In this document: piece after piece, positions 7,777-15,625 of the stretch
Position numbering within the stretch: position 1 is the stretch's first letter
How the letters are laid out: each line of letters opens with the position of its first letter
Program-made: the position numbers and the translations under genes
Notes under the pieces: generated by a model
What the model saw: the letters and a program-made list of their open reading frames with translations, nothing else
Database searches by the model: none
What the model was told of the DNA's origin: nothing
NCBI GenBank assembly: GCA_041855735.1
Contig: JBHAEV010000022.1
Location: 1-20,193 of the forward strand
Length of the DNA: 20,193 bases
DNA from: CALALP01 sp041855735
Lineage (GTDB): Bacteria > Bacillota > Clostridia > Lachnospirales > Lachnospiraceae
Direction of reading: 5' to 3'

Positions 7777-9339
7777 ATGTTAAAAGTTCTGATTGCCGAT
7801 GATGAACACAAAATCATTCAATTAATCGAGCATCTGGTGGATTGGGATGGGCTTTCGATGGAGATTGCGGCAAGGGCGGACAACGGAATTGATGCACTTG
7901 AGCTGGCAAAGAGATTCCGGCCGGATATTTTGATTACGGATATTCGAATGCCGGGACTTGACGGTTTGGAATTGATTTGTGCGGTCAAGGAGGAAATGCC
8001 GGGTACGGAGGTCATCATTATCAGCGGATATCGGCATTTCGAATATGCACAGACGGCGCTGAAATACGGTGTGAGCGATTATCTGCTGAAACCGATCAAG
8101 CGCAGCGAGCTGAATCGAACTTTGGAAAAGATTGCCGAAAAGAGCGGTCACAGGAAGACGGATGAGAGCAGAAAGAAAAAGGATTCGTCAAGTTTGCGTC
8201 AGGTCTTTATCCGGGATATTGTGCACGGATATCGTATCGAAAATGCACAGGATTATCACATCCATTTTGAAGAGGACGAATTTTGTTTTATTGTGGTGAA
8301 ACTGGACGGGGATGCGCTCGGAATAAAAAGCAATATGGAGTTTATTCTGGAGAAGGCCGTGCATGATTTGAGGGAAGAGCTGAAAGATGCGACGGGGGAG
8401 ATGGAGCCGTATATTGAAGATTCTCATATTTTTGCCATTGTCAATTATGACCGATCGGCGAGGGATGAGGTGTATAGATCTCTTAGAAGATTCCTTGAGT
8501 CCATGACATCCCGAGAGCATATTCTGAAAGGACTTCGGACCACCATTGCTCTGGGGACGGGGGTATCCGGCATTTCGGATTTCGGAAAGTCTCTTCGTAA
8601 TGCACGATTGTGGATTGAGGAGAGGATTGTACAGGGTACCAATAAGGTATATATGGGAGAATGGAACCGCGGGAACAGTTTTTTTGACAGTGATCTGTTT
8701 ACGGAGTATCACCGGAGGATGGAAAAAGCAATGGAATCGTTGGATATCTGTGAGGTGCAAACGGTGTTGGGAGAGTTGAACGGGCGTCTGTCAAAGGAAA
8801 CATCCATTTCCGGCCATAACATTATGCAGATGTGCAGGCAGATTTGCAATCAATTGCTTTTGTTTGCATCAAAAAATCGTATTTTTCTGCGGGAAAATAC
8901 CATGGATGAGTTTAATCGAAAATTGGAGTGTTGCGGAGAGCTTGCGGGTGTCTTAGCCTGTATGACGGATGAGGTGACAAAAATCTATGCCGAGATTGCA
9001 CGGCAAAAAAGTATGGAGGACCATCGACCGATTCGTATGGCAAAGAATTATATTCGAGAGCATTTCAATCAGAGTATCACATTGGAAGAAGTCAGTGAGG
9101 TGGTCGGCTTTGCTCCGACATATCTGAGCAATCTGTTTAAAAAAGAAACCGGAAACACCTTTATTGAATATGTACAGTCCAAAAGGATGGATGTTGCGAA
9201 AGAATTGTTGAAGACTACAAATCTGTCCGTTGCGGTAGTCGGTGAAAAGGTGGGGTATTCGGATGTTCGTTATTTCACAAAAATATTCATGAAAAATACG
9301 GGGCTGAAGCCGAATGAATACAGGAAACTTTATGCGTGA
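7777..9339 (+). CDS. Response regulator, YesN type (REC plus AraC-family HTH)
   Basis: 520 residues. The N-terminal receiver domain has the acidic pair D8-D9, the phospho-acceptor D55 (ITDIRMPG), S83 and K105 (LLKP). The C-terminal about 100 residues form an AraC/XylS double helix-turn-helix (ITLEEVSEVVGFAPTYLSNLFKKETG and then VGYSDVRYFTKIFMKNTGLKPNEYRK). A linker region of about 280 residues lies between. It should bind DNA as a phosphorylated dimer and activate transcription of nearby sugar-uptake genes. A GGAGGT lies just upstream of the ATG. The 3' end overlaps the histidine kinase gene, its evident cognate partner. The likely target is the promoter at 11687-11715, where two direct repeats abut the -35 box (inference). 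Confidence 0.93.
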   Translation: MLKVLIADDEHKIIQLIEHLVDWDGLSMEIAARADNGIDALELAKRFRPDILITDIRMPGLDGLELICAVKEEMPGTEVIIISGYRHFEYAQTALKYGVSDYLLKPIKRSELNRTLEKIAEKSGHRKTDESRKKKDSSSLRQVFIRDIVHGYRIENAQDYHIHFEEDEFCFIVVKLDGDALGIKSNMEFILEKAVHDLREELKDATGEMEPYIEDSHIFAIVNYDRSARDEVYRSLRRFLESMTSREHILKGLRTTIALGTGVSGISDFGKSLRNARLWIEERIVQGTNKVYMGEWNRGNSFFDSDLFTEYHRRMEKAMESLDICEVQTVLGELNGRLSKETSISGHNIMQMCRQICNQLLLFASKNRIFLRENTMDEFNRKLECCGELAGVLACMTDEVTKIYAEIARQKSMEDHRPIRMAKNYIREHFNQSITLEEVSEVVGFAPTYLSNLFKKETGNTFIEYVQSKRMDVAKELLKTTNLSVAVVGEKVGYSDVRYFTKIFMKNTGLKPNEYRKLYA

Positions 9340-10318
9340 TCCGATACGGATATTGGTCCGGGTAATATATGTTTTGTTCGGACTGGCGGCGGGGCTGGTG
9401 CTTTTGGTGTTTCATCTTTTGTCAGCGGATTCAAAGACACAAAGCGGACTGCCGATTATTCTGAGTTTGGGAGTGACTCTCGGAGTGTGCTTTTGTGCAT
9501 TTCGCTGTCTGAAAAATATGACGGACAAAATCGCAGTCGGGCAGGAAGAACTGAGAAGGTACATCAAGGAACTGGAACTTTTGGTGGACAAGGACAGACT
9601 CATCAATGTTTCGATGAAAGAGGCGCAGTATCTGGCATTGCAAAATCAAATCAATCCGCATTTTCTTTATAATACTCTGGAAGGGATTCGCTCGGAGGCG
9701 CTGATTGCGGGCATTGACAGTATTGCGGAAATGACCGAGGCATTGGCTACATTCTTTCGATACACGATATCCCATTTGGACAGGCTTGTGACTTTGGAAG
9801 AGGAACTGGAGAATGTGGAAAATTATTTCTATATTCAGCAGTTTCGATTCGGGGAAAAGCTCCATTTATCCATGGAATACGAACATGATGAGGATATTTC
9901 TCAACCGGAGATTCTGAATTTCCATCTTCCGAAGCTGACGCTTCAGCCGATTGTCGAGAATGCGATTTTTCACGGAATAGAGAAAAACATCGGGATCGGA
10001 ATCATTCGAATTCGAATCGGTGTGACGGATCGCAGGCTTTTTATTCGTGTTTCGGACAATGGTGTGGGTATGGAGGAAGATAAGCTGATTCGTTTAAATG
10101 AAAAGCTCGGCCGATTGCATTTGGAAAATGAAAAAAAGGAAAACGGGCATAACCGAGGAGGTATTGCTTTGATAAATGTAAACAATCGTTTGAAGCTGCT
10201 GTTCGGAGAAGAGTACGGCCTGTATGTTTACAGCAATGTCGGAGCCGGAACGGACGTGGAAATCAGCCTGCCTTTGGTGAGGGAAAAGGATGAGAAAAGA
10301 GATACTGAGGATTCATAA
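9332..10318 (+). CDS. Sensor histidine kinase, YesM type, with minimal extracellular part
   Basis: About 328 residues from ATG 9332, which has AGGA 6 bases upstream and overlaps the regulator's stop by 8 bases; an in-frame ATG at 9314 would add six residues but has a poorer ribosome site. Two membrane helices (about 7-30 and 40-60) are separated by only about ten residues, so there is no dCache-like outer sensor. H110 lies in NQINPHFLYNTLEG, the phospho-acceptor of the His_kinase family. ATP-binding N box (QPIVENAIFHGI), DNGVGM and NRGGIALINVNNRL follow. It should phosphorylate D55 of the upstream regulator. With no outer domain, its signal may come from a partner such as the sugar transporter or the degenerate ABC protein encoded next, whose gene overlaps this one by 29 bases (inference). 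Confidence 0.92.
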   Translation: MRDPIRILVRVIYVLFGLAAGLVLLVFHLLSADSKTQSGLPIILSLGVTLGVCFCAFRCLKNMTDKIAVGQEELRRYIKELELLVDKDRLINVSMKEAQYLALQNQINPHFLYNTLEGIRSEALIAGIDSIAEMTEALATFFRYTISHLDRLVTLEEELENVENYFYIQQFRFGEKLHLSMEYEHDEDISQPEILNFHLPKLTLQPIVENAIFHGIEKNIGIGIIRIRIGVTDRRLFIRVSDNGVGMEEDKLIRLNEKLGRLHLENEKKENGHNRGGIALINVNNRLKLLFGEEYGLYVYSNVGAGTDVEISLPLVREKDEKRDTEDS

Positions 10319-11636
10319 TCTGACGATAAATAAGCATGATGAAGTGTTGCTTCAAAATGTGCATTTTCAGATTTATGACAGAGAAATCGTCGGTTTGATT
10401 GCCAGGGAGGACAAGGGTGCCAATGAACTCATTGAGTATATTTTGACGCAGAATCAGATTTCGACCTGCTTGATTGAACACAACAGTCATCTCTTGGATG
10501 CGCTGAGTATTGCGGAAAATGTCTTTGTGGTTCGCAATCGATTCCGGAAGTATTTCATCAGGGAAAGTGTGTTGGAAGATCAGCTGCAAAGATATTGTGT
10601 AAAGAACGGGATTGCACTGCAAGTCGGAAAAAGGGTTTCGGAACTGACGGAGTATGAGCGATGTGTTGTTGAGCTGATAAAGGCGGACATTTTGGGGATT
10701 TCGTTGATTATTCTTGAGAATCCGAGCAATTACATCAGTCAGATGCAGATGCCGAAGTTCCATGAATTACTCAGGAAATTCAAAGGCAAGGGAATGTCTT
10801 TTTTATATGTCGGTTATCATCATCAGGAGGTATTTACCATAGCCGACAGAACAGCGCTTTTGGCGAACGGATATATAAAAAAGATTTTTTTAAAATGCGA
10901 AATGACGGATGAGGCGATTGCACCCTATATCAATCCGATACTGGAGAGGCGGGATGAGAAAGGCTTATTTCTGGAAAAGGAAAAGGGCGGTGCAATCGAT
11001 TTTGAAACGATTCACGCAAAACGATGCAAAGAGGAAGTTACATTCTGGTTGAGTGATTACCGTCTGAGCGTCAGAAAATCGGAATGCCTGGCTTTGATTG
11101 ATATGGACAATACATTGAAAGGTCGGATTATGAACGACTTTCAGGACGGATATCATAATCATGATGCGATTCGGATGCATTCAAAGTCACACAAATTTCA
11201 GGTGATTCCCGAGGATTTTGTCAATCAGTTTCTGTTTCGGGATCTCAGTTATTTCAACAATCTGATTTTTTTGCTGGATCGAAAGCTCGGGAGAAGTCTG
11301 CTGCCCGGAAGAATAAAGGAAAATGTTCGGGAGAATTATCGTAAAAAGGTCGGGGATGTGGTGGATTCAAATGATATCACCGGATTGAATACGATTGAAC
11401 TGCTGAGACTGGTGTACTATAAGGTGCTTTTGTGCAAGCCGGATCTTATGATTTGTCTGCAACCGTATGCAGGAGGAGATATGCATTGCAGAATGGAGGT
11501 AACAAAGTTGCTTGGGGAACTGCAAAATGAGGGGATCGCAGTTTTGATTGTTTCGTCCAATTTTGCGGATATCATGGATGTGGCGAATCGGGTGATGATG
11601 ATTGAAAATGGTGAGATTCGGATGAGAAAGGGGTAA
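10290..11636 (+). CDS. Degenerate double ABC ATPase (RbsA/MglA-like pseudo-ATPase)
   Basis: 448 residues that follow the RbsA/MglA double-cassette plan but have lost the catalytic motifs. The first P-loop position reads GLIAREDKGANEL (35-47) with no GK[ST]. The signature position reads SELTEYERCVVELIKA, and Walker B reads LIILENPSNY instead of LIMDEPTS. In the second half, LALIDMDNTLKG replaces the P-loop, NTIELLRLVYYKVLL replaces SGGNQQK, and MICLQPYAGGD replaces ILDEPTRG. The closing switch-like VLIVSSNFADIMDVANRVMMIENGEI is well kept. The open frame is intact and well translated (GAGGG 6 bases before the ATG), so this is a maintained protein rather than a decaying copy. Its gene overlaps the histidine kinase by 29 bases. 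It may bind the permease or the kinase and relay transport state, but that is a hypothesis. Confidence 0.8.
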   Translation: MRKEILRIHNLTINKHDEVLLQNVHFQIYDREIVGLIAREDKGANELIEYILTQNQISTCLIEHNSHLLDALSIAENVFVVRNRFRKYFIRESVLEDQLQRYCVKNGIALQVGKRVSELTEYERCVVELIKADILGISLIILENPSNYISQMQMPKFHELLRKFKGKGMSFLYVGYHHQEVFTIADRTALLANGYIKKIFLKCEMTDEAIAPYINPILERRDEKGLFLEKEKGGAIDFETIHAKRCKEEVTFWLSDYRLSVRKSECLALIDMDNTLKGRIMNDFQDGYHNHDAIRMHSKSHKFQVIPEDFVNQFLFRDLSYFNNLIFLLDRKLGRSLLPGRIKENVRENYRKKVGDVVDSNDITGLNTIELLRLVYYKVLLCKPDLMICLQPYAGGDMHCRMEVTKLLGELQNEGIAVLIVSSNFADIMDVANRVMMIENGEIRMRKG

Positions 11637-11650
11637 ATTTTCTCAACATA

Positions 11651-11686
11651 CATAAGATTGTCACACAAATTCATAAGAATGACGCA
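11651..11686 (+). repeat. Two 15-bp direct repeats abutting the -35 box (candidate response-regulator site)
   Basis: CATAAGATTGTCACA at 11651-11665 and CATAAGAATGACGCA at 11672-11686 match at 12 of 15 positions and start 21 bp apart, two helical turns. The second ends directly at the -35 hexamer. Tandem direct half-sites in this place are typical of AraC-family activators, and a YesN-type regulator is encoded just upstream. Confidence 0.6.
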
Positions 11687-11715
11687 TTAACAAAATATGA
11701 ACAAATGATTACAAT
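11687..11715 (+). promoter_or_regulatory. Promoter of the sugar ABC operon
   Basis: TTAACA (-35, 11687-11692), a 17-bp spacer and TACAAT (-10, 11710-11715); each hexamer matches the sigma-A consensus at five of six positions. It is correctly placed upstream of the ATPase gene at 11818 and downstream of the direct repeats. Transcription would start near 11722, within the following palindrome. Confidence 0.55.
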
Positions 11716-11716
11716 T

Positions 11717-11742
11717 AGCATATCGAAGGATATGCTTTTTTT
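11717..11742 (+). terminator. Palindrome with T tract after the regulatory operon
   Basis: AGCATATC and its complement form an 8-bp stem around a GAAG loop (11717-11736), and seven T residues follow (11736-11742). This fits a short intrinsic terminator for the regulator/kinase/pseudo-ATPase unit. Because it covers the predicted start point of the promoter just upstream, it could instead or also be an operator. Confidence 0.5.
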
Positions 11743-11817
11743 CAACCGTTCAAACTTGCAGAAAAGATGCTGTGAGGATGTCATTCGACGTGAATAACTG
11801 GTTAAAGGAGGGGGAGC

Positions 11818-13326
11818 ATGGGTGATGTAATTGTTCGAATGGAGAATATTCAAAAATCGTTTCCCGGAGTAAAGGCACTGGATCATGCGGAGTTTGAACT
11901 TTGCTCGGGAGAGGTTATGGCACTGCTCGGGGAAAACGGTGCGGGAAAATCCACTTTGGTGAAGATTCTCAGCGGTGTGTATACGATGGACGGCGGAAAG
12001 ATGGAAATTTTCGGTCGGAATTACGATTCTCTGACGCCGAAATCGGCGGAAGATCTGGGGATTGCAATTATTCATCAGGAGCTGAATATGTGCCGGCACT
12101 TGACGGTAGCCGAGAATATGTTTCTCGGCAGGGAGTACAAAAAGGGGATGGTACTGGACAATGAGCGGATGGAGAGGGAAGCAAATCAAATTTTAAGGAA
12201 TCTTCGGATTGACATTGATCCCGGCACGATTGTAGGGGATTTGCCGGTTTCCAAACAGCAGATGGTGGAGATCGCAAAGGCACTCTCCATTCATGCAAAG
12301 ATTTTGATTATGGATGAACCGACATCCTCGCTGACCGCCAAGGAGATCGAAGAGCTGTTTCGTATCATCAGGGATTTAAGACAACAGGGTTGCGGCATTG
12401 TTTATATTTCTCACCGTCTGGAGGAATTGAAACACATTGTGGACAGGGTCACCATTATGAGGGACGGATTGTTTATATTGCGCAATGATTTCTTCGCAAT
12501 GCAAATGGAGGAGATTATCTCCGCTATGGTAGGGCGTGAGATCAAGGAAAAATTTCCTCATGTCGAAACCCCGATCGGCAAAAAGGTGCTGGAAGTGAAG
12601 AATTTAAATGCAGGTCCTCTGGTTCGGGATATTCATTTTTCACTGTATGAGGGCGAGATTGTCGGATTTGCCGGACTGATGGGGGCGGGACGGACGGAAA
12701 CCACAAGGGCTATTTTCGGAATCGATAAAAAGAGCAGCGGCGAGATTTATATTGACGGGAAAAAAGTGGAGATCAACTCACCGACGGATGCCATTGAGGC
12801 AGGTTTGGTGCTGGCACCGGAAGACCGGAAAAAAGATGGACTTTGCACAAAGCTGAGCATTCGTCACAATCTGGCATTGCCGAATCTGGATATCATTTGC
12901 AATCCTTTCGGCATTGTGGATGAAAAAAAAGAGGATCGGCTTTGTGAAAAAGCGGTGAAGGATTTGCGGATAAAGACGCCGGATGTGGAAATCAACTCGG
13001 GTAATCTTTCCGGTGGAAACCAACAAAAGGTGGTGGTCGGAAAGTGGCTTGCCAGAGATTCGCGAGTGGTGATATTTGACGAGCCGACAAGAGGAATCGA
13101 TGTCGGTGCCAAGGTTGAGATTTACAATATCATGAATGAGCTGAAAAAGCAGGGAATTGCGGTCATGTTTGTTTCCTCCGAGATGCCGGAAGTCATGGGG
13201 ATTGCCGATCGGATTATTATCATGTGTGACGGACGAATAACCGGAGAGCTGACTTCCTCGGAGGCGACACAGAATCAGATATTGACATTGGCAACGGATT
13301 TTGAGAAAAAGGGGGAAACATCATGA
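11818..13326 (+). CDS. CUT2-family sugar ABC transporter ATP-binding protein (RbsA/MglA type)
   Basis: 502 residues, the normal length, with two fused cassettes. First cassette: Walker A GENGAGKST (38-46), HQELN Q-loop region, signature variant LPVSKQQMVEIAKAL (142 onward), Walker B ILIMDEPTS (162-170). Second cassette: the usual variant P-loop GLMGAGRTE (286-294), intact signature LSGGNQQKVVVGKW, and Walker B FDEPTRGIDVGAK (D421). It powers uptake of a monosaccharide through the permease encoded next. A strong AAAGGAGGGGG lies just before the ATG at 11818. Its stop overlaps the permease start (ATGA). The real sugar is not readable from this subunit. The neighbouring pseudo-ATPase at 10290-11636 looks like a diverged relative of this protein. 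Confidence 0.95.
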   Translation: MGDVIVRMENIQKSFPGVKALDHAEFELCSGEVMALLGENGAGKSTLVKILSGVYTMDGGKMEIFGRNYDSLTPKSAEDLGIAIIHQELNMCRHLTVAENMFLGREYKKGMVLDNERMEREANQILRNLRIDIDPGTIVGDLPVSKQQMVEIAKALSIHAKILIMDEPTSSLTAKEIEELFRIIRDLRQQGCGIVYISHRLEELKHIVDRVTIMRDGLFILRNDFFAMQMEEIISAMVGREIKEKFPHVETPIGKKVLEVKNLNAGPLVRDIHFSLYEGEIVGFAGLMGAGRTETTRAIFGIDKKSSGEIYIDGKKVEINSPTDAIEAGLVLAPEDRKKDGLCTKLSIRHNLALPNLDIICNPFGIVDEKKEDRLCEKAVKDLRIKTPDVEINSGNLSGGNQQKVVVGKWLARDSRVVIFDEPTRGIDVGAKVEIYNIMNELKKQGIAVMFVSSEMPEVMGIADRIIIMCDGRITGELTSSEATQNQILTLATDFEKKGETS

Positions 13327-14324
13327 GTGTTCAAATGAAATTCAAACGAATGCTGAGAGCAAGGGGGATGGGGGCGGCCATCACGGCTTTTGCGGGACTT
13401 TTGGTGATTTATATTGCGTTCGGACTGATTGACCGAAATGTTTTTTCGCCGCAAAACATGATGAATCTGCTTCGTTCCATGTCCAAATATCTGCTGATCG
13501 GAGTAGGGCAGAGTTTTTTGCTGATTACCGGAAACATCGATTTGTCTTTGGGTTCCCTGGTCGGTATGAGCGCGATGATTACCGCACAGTTTATGACATC
13601 GGGAATTCATCCTCTGATTGCAATTTCGGTGGCTTTGGGAGCCTGCATCATCATCGGAATCGTAAACGGTACTTTGGTCGGAACGTTTAAATTACCTCCG
13701 TTTATCGCAACTTTGGGGACGATGTTCGTGACAAGAGGAATCGCATATCTGGTAAACAACAATCGAAACACGGATGCCATTTCCACGGGAATCGGAAAAG
13801 AGGCGGCGGATTCGTTTCAGAACTTGTTTTACTACGGCAAAACATTCGGAATATACAATGCATTTTGGATTGCGCTTCTTGTCTTTTGCGTTCTTTTCTT
13901 TCTGTTGCAGAAGACCAGAACCGGCAGACATATTTATGCCATCGGTTCCAATTCGGATGCGGCAAGACTTTCCGGTGTGGATGTGGCGAAAGTGACGATC
14001 AAAGCCTATGTGATTGCTGCGTTTTGTGCGGGAATCGTCGGATTGATACTGGCGGCCCAGGCAGGTATGGGAAATATGGAAGCCGGCAATACCTATGAGA
14101 TGTACGGAGTTGCTGCAGGTGTGATTGGCGGAATCTCTCCGCTTGGCGGCTCCGGGATTTTGCTCGGAACATTTGCAGGTGCGGCAGTTTGGCAGACACT
14201 GGAGAATGGTTTGAACATGATCGGTGCCCAGGTCGGCATTCAAAGAATCGTTATCGGTGTGATTGTAGTTTTGGCGGTGCTTTTGGATGTGGTGCTTCGT
14301 ACCGGCAACAAAAAGAAAGTTTAG
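13323..14324 (+). CDS. CUT2-family sugar ABC transporter permease (RbsC/MglC type)
   Basis: 333 residues, hydrophobic, with about eight to ten membrane helices. Family stretches include GNIDLSLGSLVGMSAM, KLPPFIATLGTMFVTRG, and the cytoplasmic coupling segment AIGSNSDAARLSGVDV that contacts the ATPase. The late glycine-rich AAGVIGGISPLGGSG is also typical. It is presumed to work as a homodimer forming the membrane channel for the sugar delivered by the lipoprotein encoded next. The ATG at 13323 overlaps the ATPase stop by four bases, so the two are translationally coupled. A 110-base gap with a hairpin separates it from the binding-protein gene. Confidence 0.95.
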   Translation: MSVQMKFKRMLRARGMGAAITAFAGLLVIYIAFGLIDRNVFSPQNMMNLLRSMSKYLLIGVGQSFLLITGNIDLSLGSLVGMSAMITAQFMTSGIHPLIAISVALGACIIIGIVNGTLVGTFKLPPFIATLGTMFVTRGIAYLVNNNRNTDAISTGIGKEAADSFQNLFYYGKTFGIYNAFWIALLVFCVLFFLLQKTRTGRHIYAIGSNSDAARLSGVDVAKVTIKAYVIAAFCAGIVGLILAAQAGMGNMEAGNTYEMYGVAAGVIGGISPLGGSGILLGTFAGAAVWQTLENGLNMIGAQVGIQRIVIGVIVVLAVLLDVVLRTGNKKKV

Positions 14325-14392
14325 TTACTGTGCAGTATGGTCATTGACCTGAATATAAAGCAAAATTCGTAGAAAGAAAGCACTTTGTTGCG

Positions 14393-14420
14393 GTTTGATC
14401 GGATTTTGCGAAAATCAAAC
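14393..14420 (+). other. Hairpin just before the ribosome site of the binding-protein gene
   Basis: GTTTGAT (14393-14399) and ATCAAAC (14414-14420) pair as a 7-bp stem, with three more pairs (TTT/AAA) possible inside. The GGAGGA ribosome site follows at once (14421-14426). Such structures between permease and binding-protein genes can stabilise the binding-protein mRNA or act on its translation. Confidence 0.45.
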
Positions 14421-14434
14421 GGAGGATTATTAGT

Positions 14435-15382
14435 ATGAAAAAGAAATTAATGGTAGCTTTAGGATGTGCATTTTTGGCAATGGGAATAATGGCCGGATGC
14501 GGCGGCGGTTCGGGAACGACAGAAACGACGGCGGCAAAAGCGGCACAGAGCACTGCGGGCGGCGATAAGATTGCATTGATTACAATGGACTCCATCGATC
14601 AGCACTGGGTGAAATTGAACGAAGGTGCACAGGAAGAGGCAAAGGCACAGGGTGTAACGGTAGACTTTATGAGTCCGAATACCAAGGATGACGCGCAGCA
14701 GATTGAAACCGTGAACAATGCAGTTGCCGGCGGATACAAGGCGATTATCGTGGCCGCAAACGGACCGGATGCCATTTCTTCCGCATTAAAAGAGGCAAGT
14801 GCGGCAGGAGTAAAGATTGTTTATGTGGACTCTCCGGCCAATGTGCCGGCGGAAGCGACTTTCTCCACCGATAACAAGGCGGCAGGCAAGACTGCGGGGG
14901 AAGAGATGAAGAAAGCTTTGGAAGCCAAGGGAATCACATCGGGAAGTATCGGCATTGTCAATGTGAATGCGGCGACGGATTCTACCGTGAAACGAGAAGA
15001 AGGTTTCCGCTCGGCATTTGAGGGAAGCGATTTTACTCTTTTGGAAACACAGTACGGAGAAGGGGATGCGGCAAAATCTCAAACCATCGCCGAAAACTAT
15101 ATTACACAGGGAGTTGTGGGAATTTTCGGTTGCAATGAAGGCTCTACGGCAGGAACGGGAAATGCGATCAAGGCTTCCGGAAACATGGACATCATCGGTG
15201 TCGGATTTGATAAATCCGATGCAATTATGAATTTGATCAATGACGGTTATCTGCTTGCAACGATGGCGCAAAACCCGGATGTAATGGGCAAGGAAGGTGT
15301 AAAGGCGGCGGTGAAGGCGCTGAAAGGAGAGAGTCTTGGCGGAGTTGTTGTGGATACCGGAGTGTCCGTATTGAAGAAGTAA
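14435..15382 (+). CDS. Sugar-binding lipoprotein of the CUT2 ABC transporter (RbsB-like)
   Basis: 315 residues. The signal sequence MKKKLMVALGCAFLAMGIMAGC ends in a lipobox with lipidated C22, followed by a Gly/Ser/Thr/Ala-rich tether. The mature part has the periplasmic binding protein type 1 (Peripla_BP_4) pattern: KIALITMDSIDQHWVKLNEGAQEEAK, GYKAIIVAANGPDAI, VDSPANV, and VGIFGCNEGSTAGTGNAIKASG. It should be anchored outside the membrane and deliver a pentose or hexose to the permease. As the last gene of the operon it has its own strong GGAGGA and is followed at 15477 by a terminator, an arrangement that can support higher output of binding protein than of ATPase. The ligand is unknown; the downstream hexose kinases point to fructose or mannose (inference). 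Confidence 0.94.
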   Translation: MKKKLMVALGCAFLAMGIMAGCGGGSGTTETTAAKAAQSTAGGDKIALITMDSIDQHWVKLNEGAQEEAKAQGVTVDFMSPNTKDDAQQIETVNNAVAGGYKAIIVAANGPDAISSALKEASAAGVKIVYVDSPANVPAEATFSTDNKAAGKTAGEEMKKALEAKGITSGSIGIVNVNAATDSTVKREEGFRSAFEGSDFTLLETQYGEGDAAKSQTIAENYITQGVVGIFGCNEGSTAGTGNAIKASGNMDIIGVGFDKSDAIMNLINDGYLLATMAQNPDVMGKEGVKAAVKALKGESLGGVVVDTGVSVLKK

Positions 15383-15476
15383 ATTTTGTGCGGTTGATAT
15401 GTTTCACGGAATGAGGTAAGATTCACTTATGAATCGTATTGAGGGTGGAATCCCAAGGTAAATTAATCCGATAAAG

Positions 15477-15508
15477 TCTGTCGAGCCGATTCGGTTCGGC
15501 AGATTTTT
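15477..15508 (+). terminator. Intrinsic terminator of the sugar ABC operon
   Basis: A 12-bp GC-rich stem (TCTGTCGAGCCG with CGGTTCGGCAGA, two G-T pairs) around an ATT loop, followed directly by TTTTT at 15504-15508. An A-rich flank upstream of the stem pairs with the T tract. It lies 94 bases after the binding-protein stop. Confidence 0.85.
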
Positions 15509-15510
15509 GA

Positions 15511-15519
15511 TGATATAAA
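15511..15519 (+). promoter_or_regulatory. Possible extended -10 promoter for the kinase operon
   Basis: TGATATAAA fits an extended -10 (TGnTATAAA), just after the terminator of the transporter operon and 107 bases before the first kinase gene. No convincing -35 box is present, because the terminator hairpin fills that position. A promoter in this gap is expected since the terminator separates the two gene sets. Confidence 0.35.
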
Positions 15520-15588
15520 TGGCAGGTCTGAACATCCGTCGAATTTGCACACTGCGGATGATTCGTGACGGGCGAAGCAGAATGAAAG

Positions 15589-15607
15589 CTGCAGACGGTA
15601 TCTGCAG
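15589..15607. repeat. Inverted repeat before the first ROK kinase gene
   Basis: CTGCAGA and TCTGCAG form a perfect 7-bp inverted repeat around CGGTA. It ends 18 bases before the start codon at 15626. It could be a protein-binding operator or an mRNA hairpin near the ribosome site; no family can be assigned. Confidence 0.45.
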
Positions 15608-15625
15608 GGGAAGAAAGGGATTGGA

